Assembly: GCA_039545355.1 (NCBI GenBank)
Contig: BCJJ01000013.1
Location: 310,001 to 374,000 of the forward strand
Length of the DNA: 64,000 bases
Direction: 5' to 3'
From: Trichosporon coremiiforme
Lineage: Eukaryota; Basidiomycota; Tremellomycetes; Trichosporonales; Trichosporonaceae
This document shows positions 11,219 through 22,782 of the stretch, in pieces. The notes below the pieces were generated by a model. It was not told the origin of the DNA. It did not search any database and was given only the letters and a program-made list of their open reading frames with translations. The translations under genes were made by a program, and so were the position numbers. Each line of letters begins with the position of its first letter. Position 1 is the stretch's first letter.

Positions 11219-14200
11219 ATGTCTCGCCCTCCCCTTCCGTCCCCCCCTGGCTCGGGGCATGACCAATCCCACCGCACATTCGACCAGCTCAAGCTGCTTG
11301 CATTCGACAACAGCCCTCCGGACAAGTACTCGCCGAAACAATGGTTCGACACCGCCCTCCGCCAGGCAGAGCACGCGCGCCAAGCTGAGCGGCGACAGAA
11401 CAAGGCGGACCAGTTCGTCGCGTACACCCGCCTCGTCACAGCTTACAACAACGCCCTCCACCACTCGCGCATCCGCGAGGCCAAGGCTGCGGACTCCGCT
11501 TGGGCGACCCGCCTCACCGACTTCAAACAGGTGCGTCAGCACACTCAGGGCTCAAAACAGAAACTTTGACTAACGACAGACCTGGGAGCAGGCACTCCAC
11601 AAGGCCAAGGCGCTGAAGGAGGAGCTCCGCAACGCCGATGCCGCACTCATGTTGCCCCCGCCCCCGCCGAAACTGCAGCCCGAAAAGCAGGGGTGAGTTG
11701 GCTGGCATAGCTGCGTTGAACTGACATCAGGTCGACATCGTTAGAGCGAGAACCTGGTGGCTCGATCGCGGACCGGATGAAGGCGCTCTCGGGGCGCGGC
11801 ATGGATGTGAAGCGGATCAGCCGCGAGCTGCCCGCGAACGGCAGCCCCCCGCCCTCGGTCGTGAGCAACGACACGGGCCGGCGCCCGAGCCTGCCCCGCC
11901 CGCCGAGCCCTGCGGCGAACGGATCACCGGCAGTCGTGAGCCTGAGCACGGGCGGGTCGTCCAAGTCAACAGGCAGCAGTATCGAGCAGCAACCGTCGCC
12001 GGTCGCGAACGGCCACCTAGGGCTTATCAACAACGTCCCGTCACCTGCGCCGGAATCTGACCGACCATCGCCCGTGCGAGGCGCGCTTCCGAAGCCCCCG
12101 GGCCCGCCGGGGATGCAGCGGTTGCCGTCTGACTCTGACGCAGCACTCGCACACTTCGAACAATCGTTCCCTTGCATCGACACGTTCGCCACACAGTTCG
12201 AGAAACCTCCAGAGATCATTGTCCCCGGCCCCGCCCCCGCCCCCGCCCCCACCACAGCGCCGAAGCGCTCGCCCCTGCCTGAGATTCCACGCTCGAAGCC
12301 GTCAGAAGTCGACCTCCCCGAGCTTCCATCATTCCCCTCCTTCCCGTCGCTACCGAGCGTGCCGGCAGATCTGCCAGGCCAGCCGCGCCTGCAACTCCCC
12401 CCGCCCCCCGAGCCGATCGACTCGAAGGACGTAGTTCTGTCGCCGCCGAGTCCGGATCTGGACACGAAGATCCGCCGCCCCGCGTCCCAGCCAGCCGAGA
12501 CCAAGAAGGACGAGGCGTTCTCCCCACCGACAGAGGAGTTCAGTGCGTTCGACCTCGAGTCGTCCGTCGCGACCGCGAAGCCGATCCCGCCCGCGCCAGA
12601 CCACCAGCTGCGCTTCGCGGCCGCGAAGAAGCCGCCGCCGGAAACGATGCCAGTCCCGTCGCCGGGGCACGAGGGCTCGTCGCTCACGGTTGCGTCGCCG
12701 CGGACATCGGCGCGGGCCGTCGCGCAGCCATCGACGAGCCCCGGCTCCAGCTCGACCACAGTCGCAATCCCAGGGTACAGCCCAACGCACGCGGGCAAGC
12801 CGACATTCCCGCGCACGAACGTGCTGGAACCGAACGATCTGCGGACGTACTTTATGAACTTTGACGTGGACGTGCTCCTCCTCGACGTGCGGTCCGAGGA
12901 CGAGTGGAAGAAGTCTTACGTCGGAGCAGAGTACTACAACCGCGGGTGTCACATCAACGTCGTCTGGATCGACCCGACGATCATCATGCGGCCGGGCATG
13001 ACGTCGGCCGGACTCGAGGACGCGCTCTCCCTCTCTCCGCCGGCGCAGCAGGAGGCCTTCGCGCGGCGGCACCAGTACGACCTCATCGTGATCTACGACT
13101 CGCGATCGAAGAACTTCCCCCCGAAGGGCACCGACCCGACCCCCGTCTCCCGCATGTGGGACATGATCTACTCGAACGAGTACTCCAAGATCCTGCCGCG
13201 GTGCCCCGTTCTCCTGGTGGGCGGGTACCAGGGTTGGTTCGAGTTCATCGACTTCCGCGCGCGCCAAGGCGCCGCGAGGCAGAATCAGGCCCCCCAGGGC
13301 CACCACAAGCTGGTCAACAGCATCAGCGCGGAGAAGGAGGCGGCCGAGAAGCGCGCCAAGCGACAGCAGCACGTGTACCAGCCTGGCTCGTATGCCAAGG
13401 GCATTCCCGATACGTTCAGCAGCGGTACCCCGCAGAGCATGACGGGCGGGTACCACTCGCACTCGGCCAGCTTGTCGAACCACTTTCCCTCCAGCTACAA
13501 TGCTGCGCCGTACGCGTCGCCCTACTCGACGCCAGGCACGCCGGGGGACTACGCTGCGGCGCCGGCTCGCCCCTCCCTGCCGCCGAAGCACGGGAGCTCG
13601 CAGTCGATCAGCTCGTACGCCGGCGCCGGCGGCATTGCGCCGTTACCGAAAGCGTCGATCCACCCTGGAGCAGGGACACGGCGGCAGAGCGGCTACCTGG
13701 ACTCGCAGTACTCGGGGCACCACGCCTCTCGCCCGTCGATCGACTATCCCCAGCCGCACGCACTCGGCAGATTGCCACAACAGCCTCCGGCGGCGGCGTC
13801 GCACGCGCTCGAGCGGCGGGACGGCCGCACCCTCGTGCGCGCCGACGTGCGGCACGACCAGCTTGCGCCGAACAGCGGTTGCAGGTACTGGCGTGACCCG
13901 AAGCTGGGCCTGACCGGCCTCAAGAACCTCGGCAACACGTGCTACATGAACTCGACTATCCAGTGTTTGAGTGCGACCCTGCCGTTCGCGCGATTCTTCC
14001 TTGACGGACATTACAAGAAGGAGGTCAACCTCACCAACACGCTCGGCACGAGGGGTAACCTCGCGCACGCTTTTGCGGAGCTGCTGAGCGCGCTCTGGAA
14101 GGAGTACTACACCTTCCTCTCCCCAATCACCTTTAGAGTGAGTGTACCCTCGCGTCACTTATCTTGGCAGCGAGTTCCACCAGTCCACACACACAAACAT

Positions 14201-15313
14201 CGCTCGCTCCGGTACTAATGCCAGAAATCCATCATTAACTTCAAGTCCGACTTCGCGGGCACGGAGCAGCACGACTCGCAAGAGTTCCTGTCCTTCGTTA
14301 TGGACGGGCTGCATGAGGACCTGAACCGGGTGCGGGTCAAGCCGAAGCCGGTCGAGATGACGCCGCAGCGCGAGGCCGAGCTCGAGACGCTCCCGCCCCA
14401 GATTGCATCTGACAAGGAGTGGGCCATCTACAAGCAGCGCAACGACAGCTTCATCGTCGACGTGTTCCAGGGACAGTACATGAACCGCATGGAGTGTCTG
14501 ACCTGCCACAAGGTGAGCTTGCGAGAGGGAAGAAGCTGAAGCTGACCACAGACGTCGACTGTGTACGACTCGTTCCAGTGGCTCACCCTCGACCTGCCCA
14601 CGAGCCGCAAGCCAATTGTCCTCCCCGAGCTGTTTGACCGATACGTCCAGCCGGAGATTCTGGACGGGGATGATAAGTGGTGAGTAACGCCGGGCGGGCG
14701 CTAGACTGGTGGCTGCAGCTGTACTGGGCACGACACTGGCCGTGGCCAGCAGCTTTGGGGTTGTTGTGAACGACGGCTGACTCGCAGGTTCTGCCCGCGG
14801 TGCAAGAAGAACCGGCGCGCGTCCAAGACTATGACGATTGTCCGGCTCCCGCCCGTGCTCATGATCCAGCTAAAGCGCTTCCTGCCCGTGAACGGGGGCC
14901 AGTTCTGGGACAAGTCTGACACGCCCGTGATTTTCCCGTTAACGAATCTGGACTTGACGCGGTACGTTCCCGTGCGCCAGCCGAACGGGACCGAGGACCT
15001 AGACGACCCACGCACCCAGATTGGACCGTTCAAGTACGACCTCTACGCCGTCAGTAACCACATGGGCACGTTGAGTAGTGGGCACTGTGAGTAATACCCT
15101 GTTGCCTAGAATTAGCTGACACCACAGACACGGCCTTTGTGAAGGGCTCAGACCACTGGAGCTTCTGCGAGGACTCGCACGTCACGCCCGCAACGGAGCA
15201 GGACGTGGTCAACAAACCTGCGTACATTCTGTGAGTGTTGCCTTCGTAGCTTTTGAGTCGCATGTTCGTCAGCTGACAAGCCCAGATTCTACAAGAGGGT
15301 GCAGGCTCAGTAG
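11219..15313 (+). CDS. DOA4: DOA4/USP8-like ubiquitin carboxyl-terminal hydrolase
   Basis: Cysteine deubiquitinase of the USP8/Doa4 type, expected to remove ubiquitin from cargo at endosomal ESCRT sites and recycle it. Exons: 11219-11530, 11580-11692, 11731-14137, 14225-14512, 14552-14679, 14788-15086, 15128-15230, 15286-15313. All junctions are GT-AG and in phase, giving 1225 residues. Order: an N-terminal helical USP8_dimer/MIT-like domain (about 20-130); a Pro/Ser-rich linker (160-500); a rhodanese-like domain (about 508-640) lacking a cysteine at the expected active-site loop (YDSRSKN), so probably non-catalytic; and a UCH domain from about 869 with the Cys box GNTCYMNS, CLTC and CPRC zinc-ribbon pairs, and a His box (SGHYTAFVKGSDHWSF). 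Long open frames on the opposite strand are shadows of its biased codon use. The USP8/DOA4 class is clear; one-to-one orthology is inferred. Confidence 0.94.
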
Positions 15314-15465
15314 GCCGCGCATTCTGCCATTCATAGATTTTTTTTTTACATTTTCACAACATCCCCCCAAGCAAACAAAGACATGGCAAGGCAAGAGCAA
15401 AAGAGTTTTCAAGTGTTTATCGTTGTACAATCATGAGTCATGTCAACAGTGCAAGAGACGGTGAG

Positions 15466-15499
15466 CGGGGCATGGGGCGGGGCATGGGGCGGGGCATGG
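15466..15499. repeat. 12-bp tandem repeat (CGGGGCATGGGG, 2.8 copies)
   Basis: Nearly three perfect copies of a G-rich 12-bp unit, about 150 bp past the DOA4-like stop codon. Confidence 0.85.
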
Positions 15500-15794
15500 T
15501 TGCAACGGGCGAGTTGGAGAGAGTACGAGCCCACAGTCAGAGGGGGAGTGCAGCAGCAGTTGGGTTTTACGTTTTCATCTGTCTACAGACTGTACTACCT
15601 AAGGTTTTCTTGTTTTTTTGGACGTCGGCTCAGCGATACTTTGATACTTGATGACTACGGATTTTTCTGGCTTCTGTTTTGCATCTGTTTTGCTTTGTAA
15701 CGAACGTGACTGACGTGACTACGAACTTGGACTGTGTCGCGGTATGTTTTTTATGAATTATGCTTTTGGGGACTGGGGGCGACACGAGGACGGG

Positions 15795-15827
15795 CTTGCG
15801 GTGTGCTTGCGGTGTGCTTACGGTGTG
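15795..15827. repeat. 11-bp tandem repeat (CTTGCGGTGTG x3)
   Basis: Three copies, the last with one G-to-A change, just downstream of the His-rich gene's stop codon. Confidence 0.8.
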
Positions 15828-15865
15828 CCTTTGCTGTGCTTTCGGCAAAAGCACGAAGAGTATGA

Positions 15866-17449
15866 TCAAGCGCTTGTCTCGGTGAAGACAGCGAAGGCAA
15901 AGGGCGGGGCGCAAGGCGGGGCGAATCCGTCAAAGGAGCCAAAGGAGGCGCCGGAGGGACCGCAGGCACGGTCGAAGGGAGAGGGACCACCGTGGGGACC
16001 ACCGTGGGGACGGCCGGAAGGACCGCCGAAGCGGCCGCGGTGATGACCGTGAGGGCCGCGGTGGCCATGGTGGCCATGAGCGCCGTGGTGGCCATGAGCG
16101 CCGTGGTGACCATGATGGCCGCGGTGACCGTGTTGGCCGTGAGGAGGCATGGCGAAGGGACCGCCGAAGGGGCCATGAGCGTGGTGGCCGTGATGGCCGC
16201 CATGGGCGCGGGCGCGACGGCCGTGGCGGCCGTGGCAGCCGTGGCAGCCGGCGCGGTCGTTGTCGCTGTCACTTGTGCCACTGGCGGTGTTACGGCCGTG
16301 ACGGCCGTGCTTGTGCTTGTGGTGATGGCCGCGGTGCTCATCGTCGCGAGGACCGTGGCCGTGCTCGTGGTGCTGGTCGTGGTGACGACCCTGATGACGA
16401 CGGTGGTGACGACGGTGGTGGCCGTCAACATTGGGGGCGTAAGGAGAGGCACGACCACATCCGTGGCGGCCACGTCCGTGGCGACCGTGGCCGCAGCGGT
16501 GGCGGGGAGTCTGCTCGGTGCCTTGGAGAGTCACGCCGTCCGAGTCCGATCCGGTCTCGGTCTCTGACTCGGACGCGGTCTCAGAGCTGGAAGTGTCGCT
16601 GACATCGGTGAAGCCGGGAGGCGCAGGAGGCGCGGGAGGCGGAGGAGGGGCACAACCGCAAGGAGGGGCGGGCATAGGTGGAGGAGAGGGGCCGCGGTGG
16701 CCACCGTGCCCGCGGTGACGGTGGCCGTGGTGGTCATGACCGTGACCGTGGTGGTGAGGGCTGTGGTGGTCATGACCGTGACCGCGGTGGTGATGACCGC
16801 GGTGGTGACCGTGGCCGTGCTCGCTGGGAAAGCCAAAGCCGGGAGGACAAGGAGGACCACCGTGATGACCCCAGAGACCGTGAGGACCGTGGCCGCGACG
16901 ACCACCGAAGGGACGAGGAGGGCCGCAGGGCGTACAGGAAGAACCATGGGAACCGCCGTGAGCGTGATGGCCGTGGTGACGACCAGGACCATCAGCGTGA
17001 GGACCGTGGTGACCGCCGCGATGACCACGGCCGTGGCCGTGGCCGCGGTGACCGCCACGGCGCCCGCGCCCACCGAAGCCGCCGCGACCGTCAATGCCGA
17101 AGCCACGGCCCATGGCCCAGGCAAACATGCAAGGCCACTCGTCCGCGTCCACAGCCTCTCCAGCGTCTCCAGCCTCTCCAGCGTCTTCGGCCTCTACGGC
17201 GTCCTCGGCAGCAGCGTTGTCACCCTCGGCAGGCTCAGAGATGTGCAGTTCGTCCAGCTCGGGGACCGTCTCAGACGAGACAGCCTCGCTCTGCTCGCTC
17301 TGCTCTGCACTCTCCTCATCCTGACTGATGGCGGGGACATGGTCCTTCTCCATGACGATGTCTGGAGATGACTCGCTATCCTTGCTGACGTGCCCTTGGG
17401 CGTGGCTGACCGTGTCCGTGGGACTGACAGAGCTGACGTTGTGGGTCAT
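15866..17449 (-). CDS. His/Gly/Arg-rich low-complexity protein, unknown function
   Basis: A single 527-codon frame with a most unusual product. Residues 1 to about 105 are acidic, Ser/Glu/Asp/Ala-rich and His-poor, with DAGEAGDAGEA repeats. From about 110 to the end the chain is dominated by His, Gly and Arg: roughly 90 His in 527 residues, in GHHGHH, HHHRGHGHDHH and GAHGHHGAHGHH patterns. A Pro/Cys patch (PPCGCAPPPPPAPPAPP) and an acidic Ser/Glu/Thr stretch split the His region into blocks, and scattered Cys occur as CxxC (CTPC, CHGC). No signal peptide or membrane helix is visible. It could be a metal-binding (Zn/Cu/Ni) or condensate-forming disordered protein; that is inference. The complex N-terminus, a TATA box upstream and a clean stop argue for a real gene. 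Open antisense frames reflect the repetitive codons. Confidence 0.72.
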   Translation of the reverse strand: MTHNVSSVSPTDTVSHAQGHVSKDSESSPDIVMEKDHVPAISQDEESAEQSEQSEAVSSETVPELDELHISEPAEGDNAAAEDAVEAEDAGEAGDAGEAVDADEWPCMFAWAMGRGFGIDGRGGFGGRGRRGGHRGHGHGRGHRGGHHGPHADGPGRHHGHHAHGGSHGSSCTPCGPPRPFGGRRGHGPHGLWGHHGGPPCPPGFGFPSEHGHGHHRGHHHRGHGHDHHSPHHHGHGHDHHGHRHRGHGGHRGPSPPPMPAPPCGCAPPPPPAPPAPPGFTDVSDTSSSETASESETETGSDSDGVTLQGTEQTPRHRCGHGRHGRGRHGCGRASPYAPNVDGHHRRHHRRHQGRHHDQHHEHGHGPRDDEHRGHHHKHKHGRHGRNTASGTSDSDNDRAGCHGCHGRHGRRARAHGGHHGHHAHGPFGGPFAMPPHGQHGHRGHHGHHGAHGHHGAHGHHGHRGPHGHHRGRFGGPSGRPHGGPHGGPSPFDRACGPSGASFGSFDGFAPPCAPPFAFAVFTETSA

Positions 17450-18496
17450 GGTATTCTGACTAGACTGACTGACTTTGAGATAGCAAGAGTAGGTATAGGT
17501 AGGGGAGGTAACTTCTTAGACGGACTATGAAGGAACTATGAGAGCGATGGGGGGAACTGTGAGTGTTGAGGGGGGGGGGGGGAAGAGAGAGAGAGAAGGG
17601 TTTGGTGGTGGGTTGAGGAATTTCGGACGTGAGATAGCCCTTGCTTTTATACCTTGCAGACTGCTCCCTGTCGCCACCCGAGCAGACATCCCAGCACGGA
17701 GCGCAGGCAAACTTGCCGTAGCCGCCGACTGCCGGTGCGCTTGCGCGTTCAGCACTGCGCAGTCGGCTCAGAGCGTCGGCCCCCGATTCAGGATCGAGGC
17801 ACGGTCGGTTCCGTCGGCTATTCTGGTCCACCCCCCCCAAGTCGGCAGGGTCGGCAGCTCTGCTTCGGCGCGGCTCGGTGTACTCCGTAGCCCATCGGGA
17901 TGCACGCAGAACCCGAAGCATGCGGCTTTGGACTGATCGGGCTCTCGATCTCGATAGTGGACGGCTGGCTCTATGTGACACAACCTGGCGTGATCTAGCA
18001 CAATCTGGTACAATCTCCTGCATTCCTCAGCTTCACACTCCTCCACATATATCTCGTCAGAGCCGGGAATGGAGAAGCGTATGGACTAGGACTCGGCGGC
18101 GGTGCACGTCCTGCGCTCATGCTATACGCGAATCCCTCTTTCTCGCGCCCGTTTTGACGCTTTCCCTTGGCGCTTTGGTGCTTCCTACTCTCCGCCAGTC
18201 TTGTCTACTATCACGCAGTACCCTGTGCCCCGAGGACTCAACGTGTCCCCCCATGTATCCAACATTAGGAATACTTTACTGCGATTCATAAGTCATTACG
18301 ATTGATCATACGCTGTGTGTGTTCCACTATAACCTAGATAAAGAGTCGAAAGAAAGAATGAGAGTGCTGATTACTATACAATCGGTAAGAAAACAAGGGG
18401 CCGAGGGCCAGTGTAGAGTGAACTCGATCAAGTGTGGCCGGAGTGCATGTCGGGGCCGGCAACTCCCGAGGCTAGCGGCGCCCCGGTGTGCGCGCG
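17450..18496. other. upstream region of the His-rich gene and 3' flank of the kelch-BTB gene
   Basis: About 1 kb. The proximal half is the His-rich gene's promoter (TATA, C13 tract). The distal half is the kelch gene's 3' flank, A/T-richer around 18240-18390. A 187-codon minus-strand frame overlapping the promoter translates the CT tract and is not taken as a gene. Confidence 0.55.
17644..17651 (-). promoter_or_regulatory. TATA box and C/T-rich leader of the His-rich gene
   Basis: A canonical TATAAAAG on the minus strand lies about 195 nt upstream of the His-rich gene's ATG. Between them is a run of 13 C (17570-17582 on the opposite strand as G) flanked by CT dinucleotides, typical of strong fungal promoters and leaders. 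TATA-containing promoters are generally of stress- or nutrient-regulated genes, so inducible expression is plausible. Confidence 0.6.
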
Positions 18497-21400
18497 CTAC
18501 GACATGACAGCCTGGCTGACCTTCTTCCCGAAGAGATTAAACTTTGTCCTCCTGTCGGCACCAGCGCGGCCAAACGCCCTGCGCGCATTCTTGATGCTCT
18601 CCATCGAGTCGACGCCGACGCGGCGCTGCTGCTCGATCATGAGCGCCTGGAACTTGGCCAGCTTCTCCGCCTCCTCGTCCTCCGCCTCTGTGCGAGCGTT
18701 TGCCATGAACAGGGAGCTCTCGCGACGCGTCCATGTGCGCGCGCGCTCGTTGCTGGAGTTGCTGCTGATGGATGCGACGCGGGCGCCGATCGCGGGGCCG
18801 AGGGATCCGCCGAAGGCTCCAGAGCCGAGGGGCGGGGATCGTTGGATGCCCCCCGACGCGCGCTCCGGCGTAACCTCCGTCGCGGCGCGCTTCTCATACA
18901 GCCGCACGACGGGCTCCTTCAGCGACGACATGGACGACGAACGGGCCAGCTTCGTGGTCAAAGTGTACGACACGACCTGGGACGCGAGTGTCGGCTCGGC
19001 CTCGTTCGACGTCACGAGCACCTCGTCCTCCTCCTCTTCCTCGCACGAGGGGCGCAACTGGAGCCCGTCCTCGGGCAGCGCGGGGAGTGTCGTCGACTTG
19101 GAGTTGCTGACCAGCGAACCACAGATCGAATGCCGCCGGTCGTCGCTGCCCATCGACGAGAGGCTGTCGCGAACACTGTCGCAGGGAGTGGGGGGGTATG
19201 CCGACGTCGCTTCCGAGTTGGTCGGGCTCGACGCGCGGGGCGTAGAGGGCAGGGAGAGGTGCGGCGGCGCATGCGATGGCCGTCCAGGGAGAGGCTGCTC
19301 GGGCGGAGGGAGCATCGGCGGGCGCGACGAGGCCGAGGAGACGTTCGTCCGCATCGTGCTGACCGACATGATCGACGCGGGCCGCCGGCGCTTCAGCCAC
19401 GGCTCCATCTCGACGGCGGGCGCGTTCGAGATATCCAGCGCACTCAACAGGTCGTCAGCGAGCCCCTCGGCGTCAAACTGCGTTGTGACTGGCCGCGCGC
19501 GCTGCATCGCCCTCGCGGGTGATGAAGAGGTGACCGTGGGCTTGATCTGGTCGTATGGCGCGGTGAAAGAACCACTGCGGAGCCGCCTTGTCGTCACGTC
19601 GATGCTGCTAGCGCCGAGCTGGAGGTTCTGCAGCTGGTTGCCGGGAACGTTGCCATTATGCTGCGTGCTGTCACCCTGCCCGCCGTGCCCTGAGTCGGGA
19701 AGGGATCCGTGCGCAGCCGGCGGCGTGTTGCTGTGAGACTGATGGCTGCCGCCCGCACCCTCGTTGCTCATGATGGATCCAAGGCGGCGGCGGTTGTTCT
19801 GCCGCGAGGAGCTCGCGCTCTTCGCCTGGTGGATCATCTGCAGCGCGCGCGCCTGCAGGTTGTACTCGCCCGCGAGCGTCGCGACCTCGTACACGCCGAC
19901 CGAGCTCGAAGGGCGGAGACGCATGTGAAGTGCGTGCGCCACAAGCTTGTTCAGCCGCTCGATCTTGTACTGCTTCGACAAGAACAAAAGCGCCGTCAGC
20001 ACAGGCGACCGCGTCTGCAACGGCGTCGACAGCGAGAGCGTGTAGAAGTACTGGATCAGCGCGACGCACACCGGCAGTGGCTCGGGGAGGTGCAGCGACG
20101 TCGGCGTGACGCGCGCCGGCGACAGAGAGCCAAGCAGTGCCTCGTTGATGTCAAGCGCCGTGTCCTGCACCGCCTCGGCGGCCTTGGTCATGATCGCATT
20201 CTGCTGCTCGGCGAACCACGGCCACCGCTCCGCGAGCACCTTGCGCGAGCATCGCACCTTGCGCCCGTCCTCGGCGATCAGCTCAAAGTCGGACACGAGC
20301 TTCTCGTCGAGCATGCTGAGTCCGATGCCCTGCGTTTGGTCCGACAAGACGCGCCGCGGCGGCTGGTAGATACCGTACGCCTCCAGTTCGATGATGGCAT
20401 ACTGGTCAAAGTTGACCGCGCGCTTGCCATAGTCGGCAGCGAGATCGTGGTTGGCGTTACCAAACACAATCAGCTTCGCGGTCTCAGGGCAGATGACCGC
20501 ATGGTTCCAGCTGCCGCTAGTCAGCACTGGCGGCTCTAGATGTTTCCACTGCAGCGTGTGCAGGTCGAGTGCCCAGATTGAAAAGGCGGCAGATGTCGAC
20601 GCGAGGTAGAGACCGCACAGGATGAAGTGGTGGCCGACGATGCCGCCTGCGGGGAATCGCAATCCTGGCGGCTGCGAGCTTCCCGTCATCTTGATCGACA
20701 TGTCGTGGATCGTAAAGTCGGGCGGCGCCTCAAACTTGTCCGACTCGATCTCGGGCGCCTCTGCACCGTCCAAGGGCGAGACGACTTCGAGCTCTCGGCG
20801 GACCTTGGCAAAGTCGTAGTTTGAGTAACACCAGATGTCACAACCGCCGCCGTCCTCCTCGACCGTGTACGGCAGCGCCGGCGAGCCGGTCATGAGCTGC
20901 GCCTCCGGCACCGGCACGAGGACACGCAGCGTCGAGCTCACAGCGACTGATCGATACGCTCCCTTCGAGTGCATGCCGTGCGACTCGGGCTGCTCCGTCT
21001 TCGAGATCCACGCCTGTCGCTTCAGGTCGAACGTGTTGATCTCGTAGATCCACGAGTTGTCCGAGCGCTGGCCGCCGCAGACGATTAGCTGACCCCGCGA
21101 CACGGCGCTAAGGTGCGCGTAGCGCGCTTGCGGAATGAACCCTGGGTTCGGCAGCTGGAACGTTTCCGATCCGTCCATGCCTAACGCAATCGGTGACTCG
21201 GGCCCTGGCTGCGGGAGCCATCTTCGCGCGCGGCAGTCGAAGAACCACACGTCGTTGTGCACGCATAGTGAGTCGGCGTCGCTCATGCCTCCAAAGCACA
21301 CGAGCTTGTCCTCCCACACATCCATCGAGTGGAAATACCGCGGCCCAGGGCCCTGTCCGGCATTCACGCGCGACCATGTCCGTGTCGTCAAGTCGAGGGC

Positions 21401-21610
21401 CCACATCTCCGACGTCAGTTTCCGGATCGGCACAATCTTGCCGCCGAAGAGGAAGATGGTCGGGGGATGCGGCGCCGGGAGGGGAGAGAGGGTGACCGAC
21501 GGGCCCTATTGTCAGTTGCACTCAAGGCCATCGTAACTCACGGTGAGGGGGAGGGGAACCTCGCCATGGGTGTTCTCGAACCAGCTCGTGAGCTGAGAGT
21601 TGTCGGTCAT
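18497..21610 (-). CDS. kelch-repeat / BTB domain protein (Ral2-like)
   Basis: Large kelch-BTB protein of 1025 residues from two exons: 21610-21542 and 21505-18497, separated by a 36-nt intron (GTGAGT...CTGACAATAG). The first exon supplies MTDNSQ and the in-frame link to the first kelch strand (TIFLFGGKIVP), so this ATG is preferred over internal starts. Kelch blades occupy about 35-390, with repeated motifs such as LVCFGG, LIVCGG and LIVFGN. A BTB-like segment follows at about 425-590 (SDFELIAEDGRKVRCSRKVLAERWPWF). The remaining roughly 400 residues are Ser/Pro-rich and disordered, ending in a short charged helix. The same architecture occurs in fission yeast Ral2, a Ras-pathway activator; a signalling-scaffold role is inferred. 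The 434-codon plus-strand frame inside it is a shadow. Confidence 0.9.
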
Positions 21611-22740
21611 GGTGAGGGATGTTTCAGATGTTCTGGAGATGAGGTGGACGCAAGATTGCAAGATGTGAGGGCCCAGTGAGCTCGCGTGGCAGTGAGCAGT
21701 GTCACCCGAGGCCGGGGTGCACGACTAGGCTGGAAGATTAAGCGGCGTGCAACTGTGAAACAGGTTAGCAAACAGCGCGATTCCAGCTGATCGAATCGAG
21801 TGTGTGGAGGCATAGAGTGCGCAGAGCTGCGACGCAACGTAACACCGCGCCCGGTGGTTGAGGCAGAGTCGTACCAGCGACGCAAGCGGACGCAAGCGCG
21901 AAGCGCAAAGCGGTCCACTGGCGCGGACGTGCGTACGATCGAGAGGAGTGGAGCAGATTGGGTTGCCCGTAGGCTCGAGTCTGGCTCAATCTGGCTCGAC
22001 TCCGAAACCGCGCAGAGCAAGTCGCGTACGGTTCACAGAAATTGGCTCGGAGTCATTCGGGCAGAGCACACTCTCATACCGTCACGTCTCACGTCTCGAG
22101 ACTCGAGATGATGGAATGCGATTCAAAGTGGTGACGCGAGTTGGGCCGGGCGAGCGGGTGGGAAACACCCGGCGATCTGTCCGTCTCGTGTGCACATGTC
22201 ATGTCGCGAGACGCTGACAAGCGCACAATCAAGAGATGATGAATTGAGGAGCGCCGTAACTGTATACTCACTAAAAGCAAAGTTTATACGTTGAGCGCGT
22301 TTGGCAACTGTGTCAGATTCGTACGTGACCGCGGCGAGAGCGAGATCAGCCGTTGCGATGCGATGCCTGTCGTGTGGCTCGAGCTCGTGCGTTGCCTGGT
22401 TGCGAGAGCGTCAAGTCGCGGCGCGAAAGCGGGGGCGTGGCGTCAAGGCTCGAGGCGTCGCGAGGAGGGGAGGAGTGGTCGCGTTGGACGTGGGACACGA
22501 GATGGGCAAGACAAAGTCGAGGCGAGAACGGGGTAAGTGATCGAGGGAAGTCGCAGAAAATTGAGAAGAGGACTGCGATGACGATGTTGGGCGCCGGGCT
22601 CAGGCTAGGGCTCAGGCTGGGGCTCGGGGTTGGGACGATGTCGGGGCGTGCTTGCTCCAAGGACACGTAAGGGCAGGGGCTGCTGAGGTCGTGAAGAACC
22701 GTGCGGGCGTGGGTGGTGCGAGTGGTCGGGACGAGGTGCG

Positions 22741-22782
22741 TGTGTGTGTGTGGGAGAGAGAGAGAGAGAGTGTGTGTGTGTG
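22741..22782. repeat. compound microsatellite (TG)n(GA)n(TG)n
   Basis: About 12 bp of TG, 18 bp of GA and 12 bp of TG in direct succession. Confidence 0.95.

Larger units (their letters stand above)
15314..15865. other. convergent 3' spacer with two tandem repeats
   Basis: 552 bp between the stop codons of the DOA4-like gene and the His-rich gene, presumably both 3' UTRs. It has a T8 run near 15339, T-rich DNA at 15600-15720, and separate tandem repeats on the two sides (15466-15499 and 15795-15827). No gene is seen. Confidence 0.6.

Noticed and set aside
11647..13591. 389- and 413-codon minus-strand frames opposite the DOA4-like gene
   Set aside because: Antisense shadows of the G/C-biased Pro/Ser-rich coding region; they cross known sense domains and show no family motifs.
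15992..17371. Plus-strand Val/Thr/Ala- and Arg/Asp/Gly-rich frames opposite the His-rich gene
   Set aside because: Complement of repetitive His/Gly/Arg codons. The sense frame has a non-repetitive N-terminus, a TATA box and the longest uninterrupted reading.
18432..19736. 434- and 344-codon plus-strand frames
   Set aside because: Antisense to the Ser/Pro-rich tail of the kelch-BTB protein.
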